Origin: Pseudomonas sp. CROZ-RG-20F-R04-15
GTDB lineage: Bacteria > Pseudomonadota > Gammaproteobacteria > Pseudomonadales > Pseudomonadaceae
Direction of reading: 5' to 3'
Assembly: GCF_022662375.1 (NCBI RefSeq)
Contig: NZ_JAKNQL010000030.1
Coordinates: 1-64,000 of the forward strand
Length of the DNA stretch: 64,000 nucleotides
This document shows, piece after piece, positions 60,551 to 64,000 of this stretch (the first letter of the stretch is position 1; every line of letters begins with the position of its first letter). A program made the translations under genes and the position numbers. The notes under the pieces were generated by a model. The model was given only the letters and a program-made list of their open reading frames with translations. It did not search any database and was not told the origin of the DNA.

Positions 60551-61324
60551 TTACTGCGCCTGCGCTTTCGCCAACGGACGAGCCAACAGGCGTTTGGTCA
60601 CGCCGAGCATGGCCACCGATACGGCAACGCCGACGGCAAATCCGCTCAGGCCCATGGTTGGCAAGGTCAGCGCCGAGACCAGACAAAACGCCGAAAACGA
60701 ATACATGCCGGTCGCCGTCGCCCGTAACAGTGCGGCGGTAAACGCCGGGCCACGCGTTTGTTGCGAGAACACCGCCATCACACTGCCGAGCACCGGGAAT
60801 ACGGCGAGCAAACCGCTCCAGCGCTCGCCGACGGTGCTGGCCAGCATCGTCACCACTAGGGTCAACGCGGCGCCGGCGATCATTCGCCAGATCAGTTTGT
60901 CCGATTTCGGCGCCGGGCCGTTGAGCACCGGTTGCACCGTGGGAAACAGATATGGCGATGCCAGCAGCGCAATTGCCGCCGCCACCGCGGAAAATGGCAG
61001 CGACGCCGGGATCAGCGACAACACCCACGCGATGATGGCCCACACCGACAGCGACGCCGTCAGCGCCAGCGGCCAGTTCGCCCGTTGCGCGACCTGCGCA
61101 TAGGTGATGCAGAACGCAATCATCGCGAACATCGCCGATAACGCCGCCACCGCTGATTGCGCGGCAAACCCCGGACCTTGCTCGATGGCGAGGAAAAACA
61201 GAATCGGCCCGACCACCACCGGCAATCCCGACAGCCACCCGGCCACGCTCGGCCCCCAGCGTTTGCCCGCCAGGGAAATCAGCAGCAGAAAACCGGGAAT
61301 CAGCAGCAGTTTGAGGATCAGCAC
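60551..61324 (-). CDS. Multi-pass membrane protein of unknown function
   Basis: 257-residue protein with about seven hydrophobic helices across its full length. It starts at GTG behind GGAG, and the first helix begins at once (LILKLLLIPGFLLLISLAG). I do not recognise a family; it lacks obvious transporter motifs. It faces the chalcone-isomerase-like gene across a 147-base gap that carries a perfect TTGTATACAA palindrome. Confidence 0.65.
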   Translation of the reverse strand: MLILKLLLIPGFLLLISLAGKRWGPSVAGWLSGLPVVVGPILFFLAIEQGPGFAAQSAVAALSAMFAMIAFCITYAQVAQRANWPLALTASLSVWAIIAWVLSLIPASLPFSAVAAAIALLASPYLFPTVQPVLNGPAPKSDKLIWRMIAGAALTLVVTMLASTVGERWSGLLAVFPVLGSVMAVFSQQTRGPAFTAALLRATATGMYSFSAFCLVSALTLPTMGLSGFAVGVAVSVAMLGVTKRLLARPLAKAQAQ

Positions 61325-61399
61325 GCAGGAGTCTCCATCCGTTGAAGGTTCGCCACGTTAGCATTGTCGACTGTCGATTGCTGCCTATGTGCGCGGTTT

Positions 61400-61409
61400 T
61401 TGTATACAA
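61400..61409. promoter_or_regulatory. Perfect palindrome TTGTATACAA
   Basis: A ten-base perfect palindrome in the gap between the membrane protein and the chalcone-isomerase-like gene, 63 bases upstream of the latter. It has the form TTGT-N2-ACAA seen in operators of FadR-type GntR regulators. No GntR gene of that type is in the window. Confidence 0.4.
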
Positions 61410-61471
61410 GGTGCCGGCAGCGATACCCGGCTATGCTCTGACTATCAGGGCTTGCCGGAGTCGATACCGCG

Positions 61472-62008
61472 ATGAACAGAACACCCAAGGTGTTGCGCGG
61501 ATGCTGCGGCATCGGCTTGTGGGCGCTGTTGCTGACGCCGACCTGGGCCAATTGGCAGGACGCCGTGCCCGGTGCGCAGATCATCGGCACTGGCGATTTC
61601 AGTGTGTTCGGTTTCGATGTCTACAACGCGCGATTGTGGAGTGCCGCACGCCCCTTGGTCGACGGTCAGCCGTTTGCGCTGGAGCTGATCTACCGCCGCA
61701 GCATTTCCCGCGACGATCTGGTCAAGGCCAGCGTCGATGAAATCAAACGCTTGGCCGATGGCCGCGTCAGCCCGGCGCAATTGGCCGGTTGGCAGATCCA
61801 GATGCAGCAATCGTTTGTCGACGTGCAGGCCGGCACGCGGATTACCGGCGTGTATCTGCCGGGGCAGGGCGCGCGGTTTTTTGTCGGTCAGCAGTTGCAG
61901 CACGAGATCGATGATCCGCTGTTTGCCCGCGCATTTTTCGATATCTGGCTCGATCCGCGCACGCGCAGTCCCGAGTTGCGTGAACAGTTGTTGGGGGTGA
62001 GTCGATAG
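61472..62008 (+). CDS. Chalcone-isomerase-like exported protein
   Basis: 178-residue protein of the chalcone isomerase-like family. A signal peptide (about 1-26, ending WA) precedes the domain (IIGTGDFSVFGFDVYNARLW, then ELIYRRSISRDDLVKASVDEIKRL). Bacterial members have no proven isomerase role and probably act in the envelope. The start ATG 61472 has CCGGAG upstream at a usable spacing. The mntH gene follows 72 bases later. Confidence 0.78.
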   Translation: MNRTPKVLRGCCGIGLWALLLTPTWANWQDAVPGAQIIGTGDFSVFGFDVYNARLWSAARPLVDGQPFALELIYRRSISRDDLVKASVDEIKRLADGRVSPAQLAGWQIQMQQSFVDVQAGTRITGVYLPGQGARFFVGQQLQHEIDDPLFARAFFDIWLDPRTRSPELREQLLGVSR

Positions 62009-62080
62009 ATTCTTTTGCACTTCAAGGCTGCGGCTGAAACCTCTAAGCTGCGTCTTTCCGACTTGTTTCTGGATGTGTGC

Positions 62081-63400
62081 GTGAAATTCAGCTTGCCCAA
62101 AATCGCCACCGCGCCGTTTTGCCCGCCGGAAGTGGCTGGCAGTGTTGCGGTTGATCCCAATGCCGCGTTCTTCAAACGCGTGCTGCGCTTCGCCGGCCCC
62201 GGATTGCTGGTGTCGATCGGCTACATGGATCCCGGCAACTGGGCCACCGCTATCGAGGCCGGTTCACGCTTTGGCTACAGCCTGTTGTTCGTGGTGTTGC
62301 TGGCGAGTCTGGCCGGCATGGTCGTGCAATGTCTGTGTTCGCGGCTGGGCATCGCCACCGGCCGCGATCTGGCGCAACTGTCCCGCGAGCGCTACAGCAC
62401 ACCCACCGCGCGGCTGCAGTGGGTGCTCGCGGAAATCTCGATCATCGCCACCGATCTGGCCGAAGTGCTCGGTTGTGCGTTGGCCTTTCACTTGTTGCTC
62501 GGCTGTTCGCTGACATTCGGTATCGCCCTGACCGCGTTCGACACCTTGCTGGTGCTGGCCCTGCAAAATCGCGGTTTCCGCAGACTGGAAGCGATCATGT
62601 TGGTGCTGGTCGCAACCATCGGCGTGTGTTTCTTCGTTGAACTGTTGCTGATCAAACCCTACTGGCCGGATGTCGCCCAAGGTTTCAAACCGTCGCTGGC
62701 GGCGATTGGCGAAGCGGCGCCGTTGTACCTGGCTATCGGTATTCTCGGCGCGACGGTGATGCCGCATAACCTCTATCTGCATACCTCGATCGTGCAGACG
62801 CGGATGATCGGCAAGGACCTGGCAAGCAAGCAGGACGCGGTGAAACTGGCGCGCATCGACACCATCGGTTCACTGGCGCTGGCGTTGCTGGTCAATGCGG
62901 CGATCCTGATTCTCGCGGCAGCGGCGTTTCACCAGTCCGGGCACACGGATGTGGTGGACATTCAGGACGCCTATCACTTGCTCGACCCACTGGTTGGTGG
63001 TGCGTTGGCCAGCGTGTTGTTCGGCGTCGCGCTGCTGGCGTCGGGGCAGAGCTCGACCTTCACCGGCACCATCGCCGGCCAGGTGATCATGGAGGGTTAC
63101 CTGAATCTGCGGATCCCGTGCTGGCAGCGACGCTTGATTACTCGCGGACTGGCGTTGATTCCGGCGTTTATTGGCGTGTGGTTGATGGGCGATAACGCGA
63201 TCGGCAAGTTGCTGGTGCTGAGTCAGGTGGTGTTGAGCCTGCAACTGCCGTTTGCCTTGTATCCGTTGATCCGCATGACCAACGACAAACAGCTGATGGG
63301 GCCGTTTGTGAACCGCTGGCCAACGCGGGTGTTGGCTTGGGGGTTGTTTGTGGTGATCAGTGGCGCTAACAGCTGGTTGATTTTGCAGTGGGCGGTTTGA
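62081..63400 (+). CDS. mntH: Nramp-type divalent metal transporter (MntH)
   Basis: 439-residue inner-membrane transporter for manganese and iron, driven by protons. Eleven helices are expected. The metal-site motif in helix 1 is SIGYMDPGNWAT near 46-57, and helix 6 has GATVMPHNLYLHTSI near 223-237. GTG 62081 gives the start VKFSLPKIATAPFCPP seen in Pseudomonas relatives; a TTG at 62015 adds a leader with no clear family match. No MntR-type box was recognised upstream. Confidence 0.87.
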   Translation: MKFSLPKIATAPFCPPEVAGSVAVDPNAAFFKRVLRFAGPGLLVSIGYMDPGNWATAIEAGSRFGYSLLFVVLLASLAGMVVQCLCSRLGIATGRDLAQLSRERYSTPTARLQWVLAEISIIATDLAEVLGCALAFHLLLGCSLTFGIALTAFDTLLVLALQNRGFRRLEAIMLVLVATIGVCFFVELLLIKPYWPDVAQGFKPSLAAIGEAAPLYLAIGILGATVMPHNLYLHTSIVQTRMIGKDLASKQDAVKLARIDTIGSLALALLVNAAILILAAAAFHQSGHTDVVDIQDAYHLLDPLVGGALASVLFGVALLASGQSSTFTGTIAGQVIMEGYLNLRIPCWQRRLITRGLALIPAFIGVWLMGDNAIGKLLVLSQVVLSLQLPFALYPLIRMTNDKQLMGPFVNRWPTRVLAWGLFVVISGANSWLILQWAV

Positions 63401-63429
63401 GCCAGCATTTGCAGTGACTGGGCTGGCCT

Positions 63430-63502
63430 CTTCGCGAGCAGGCTCGCTCCCACAGGGTTGTGATTAACCGATAACTAATGTGGGAGCGAGCCTGCTCGCG
63501 AA
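63430..63502. repeat. REP pair in reversed order
   Basis: CTTCGCGAGCAGGCTCGCTC is followed by GTGGGAGCGAGCCTGCTCGC, opposite to the usual order, between the 3' ends of the convergent mntH and P450 genes. Confidence 0.85.
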
Positions 63503-63511
63503 GACGGACTG

Positions 63512-64000
63512 TCAGGCGCCAACGTCGCTGAACACTGGAATGCGCCCATTGAGCGAAGGCCTGTAGTGCCAATTCAGGCAATTCAGATCGATGCCCTTTG
63601 TGAGTATTTCCCGCACCGTAGCTCCGGCAATACTCATCGCCAACGCTTGCCCCGGACACTGATGCCGGCCACTTCCAAAACTGAAACTGCGGCGGTTCTC
63701 GCGCTGTAGAAGAAACTCCTCCGGACGTTCGTTGAGCGCCGGATCACGATTGGCCGAGGCCAACAGCAGCAGAATCACATCGCCTGCCTCGACACGCACA
63801 CCGGCAATCTCACAGGACGCAGCGACAAAGCGCCGGGTGTTCTGCACCGGCGGATCGAAGCGCTGGACTTCGCTAAGCAGCGCTTCGATGGATTCGCCGC
63901 GCAACGCTGGCTGCCGACGTAGCGCCAACAGGGTATTGCCGATCAGCCCGGCGCACGCTTCGAACGTCTGCGAACAGAGGCCAATCAGGTTGGCGATCAG
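63512..64000 (-). CDS. Cytochrome P450, C-terminal part (cut by window edge)
   Basis: 163 codons of a P450 whose 5' part lies beyond base 64000; the frame is open to the edge, so any internal start is false. The heme-ligand region FSFGSGRHQCPGQALA is intact near the end, and the K-helix/meander equivalents (RFDPPVQNTRRF, then ASANRDPALNERPEEF) precede it. It is a soluble bacterial monooxygenase; the substrate and redox partner are unknown. It is convergent with mntH. Confidence 0.86.
   Translation of the reverse strand: MIANLIGLCSQTFEACAGLIGNTLLALRRQPALRGESIEALLSEVQRFDPPVQNTRRFVAASCEIAGVRVEAGDVILLLLASANRDPALNERPEEFLLQRENRRSFSFGSGRHQCPGQALAMSIAGATVREILTKGIDLNCLNWHYRPSLNGRIPVFSDVGA

Noticed and set aside
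1..64000. tRNA, rRNA or known small RNA genes
   Set aside because: No cloverleaf or rRNA sequence was recognised, and no known small RNA could be named with confidence.

Overview
The window is an ordinary stretch of chromosome from a Pseudomonas of the P. fluorescens group. The reasons are its high GC content, gene families typical of fluorescent pseudomonads (hcnABC, DUF6124, YXWXXGH-repeat proteins, LprI-like proteins), and about fifteen intergenic copies of the GTGGGAGCGAGC(C/T)TGCTCGCGAA palindrome, the REP/REPIN repeat common in that group. No rRNA, tRNA, CRISPR array, transposase or integrase was seen. About 75 protein genes are supported, one of them cut by the right edge.

1-14 kb: housekeeping and small-molecule genes. 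These are a NUDIX hydrolase, an alkyltransferase for DNA repair, periplasmic gamma-glutamyltransferase, an isochorismatase-fold hydrolase, an LprI-like secreted protein, TetR and GNAT genes, two facing lipoproteins with a shared terminator, a SulP anion transporter, an AhpD-like protein divergent from an AraC regulator, and an EamA exporter divergent from a MocR regulator. 14-28 kb: cytochrome c, a decayed lipoprotein gene, periplasmic chorismate mutase, a MATE exporter, YceI, two YXWXXGH-repeat proteins, a TetR/quinone-reductase pair, a LuxR/polyamine-binding-protein/P1-peptidase group, an RNA methyltransferase, a response regulator and a HAD phosphatase. 28-36 kb: a tandem array of REPINs (132-bp unit), then LysR with an aldo-keto reductase/SDR/SRPBCC operon, an OmpR-type two-component system and several small membrane or secreted proteins, including an unlisted 24-residue one.

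36.5-39.7 kb holds hcnABC, the membrane-associated hydrogen cyanide synthase operon, with an ANR-type box and an Rsm (GGA) site over the ribosome binding site. 39.8-50.8 kb: a CPA2 antiporter, a LysR/binding-protein/MFS group, an M48 protease with LemA, an RcnB-like protein, a diguanylate cyclase and an FKBP. 50.9-55.2 kb is the most unusual part. It has a DUF6124 two-gene unit behind a strongly folded leader, and a 965-residue repeat protein of Ig-like modules ending in an AT-rich, probably foreign, sugar-binding-like module, followed by AT-rich debris. 55-64 kb: a GlxA-type regulator divergent from a rhodanese, an orphan amino-acid-binding protein with a deacylase, an esterase, exported and membrane proteins, a chalcone-isomerase-like protein, MntH, and the 3' part of a cytochrome P450 gene.

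Best candidates for something undescribed are the 965-residue protein with its swapped-looking C terminus, the structured leader of the DUF6124 unit, and the in-frame tandem REPIN array.
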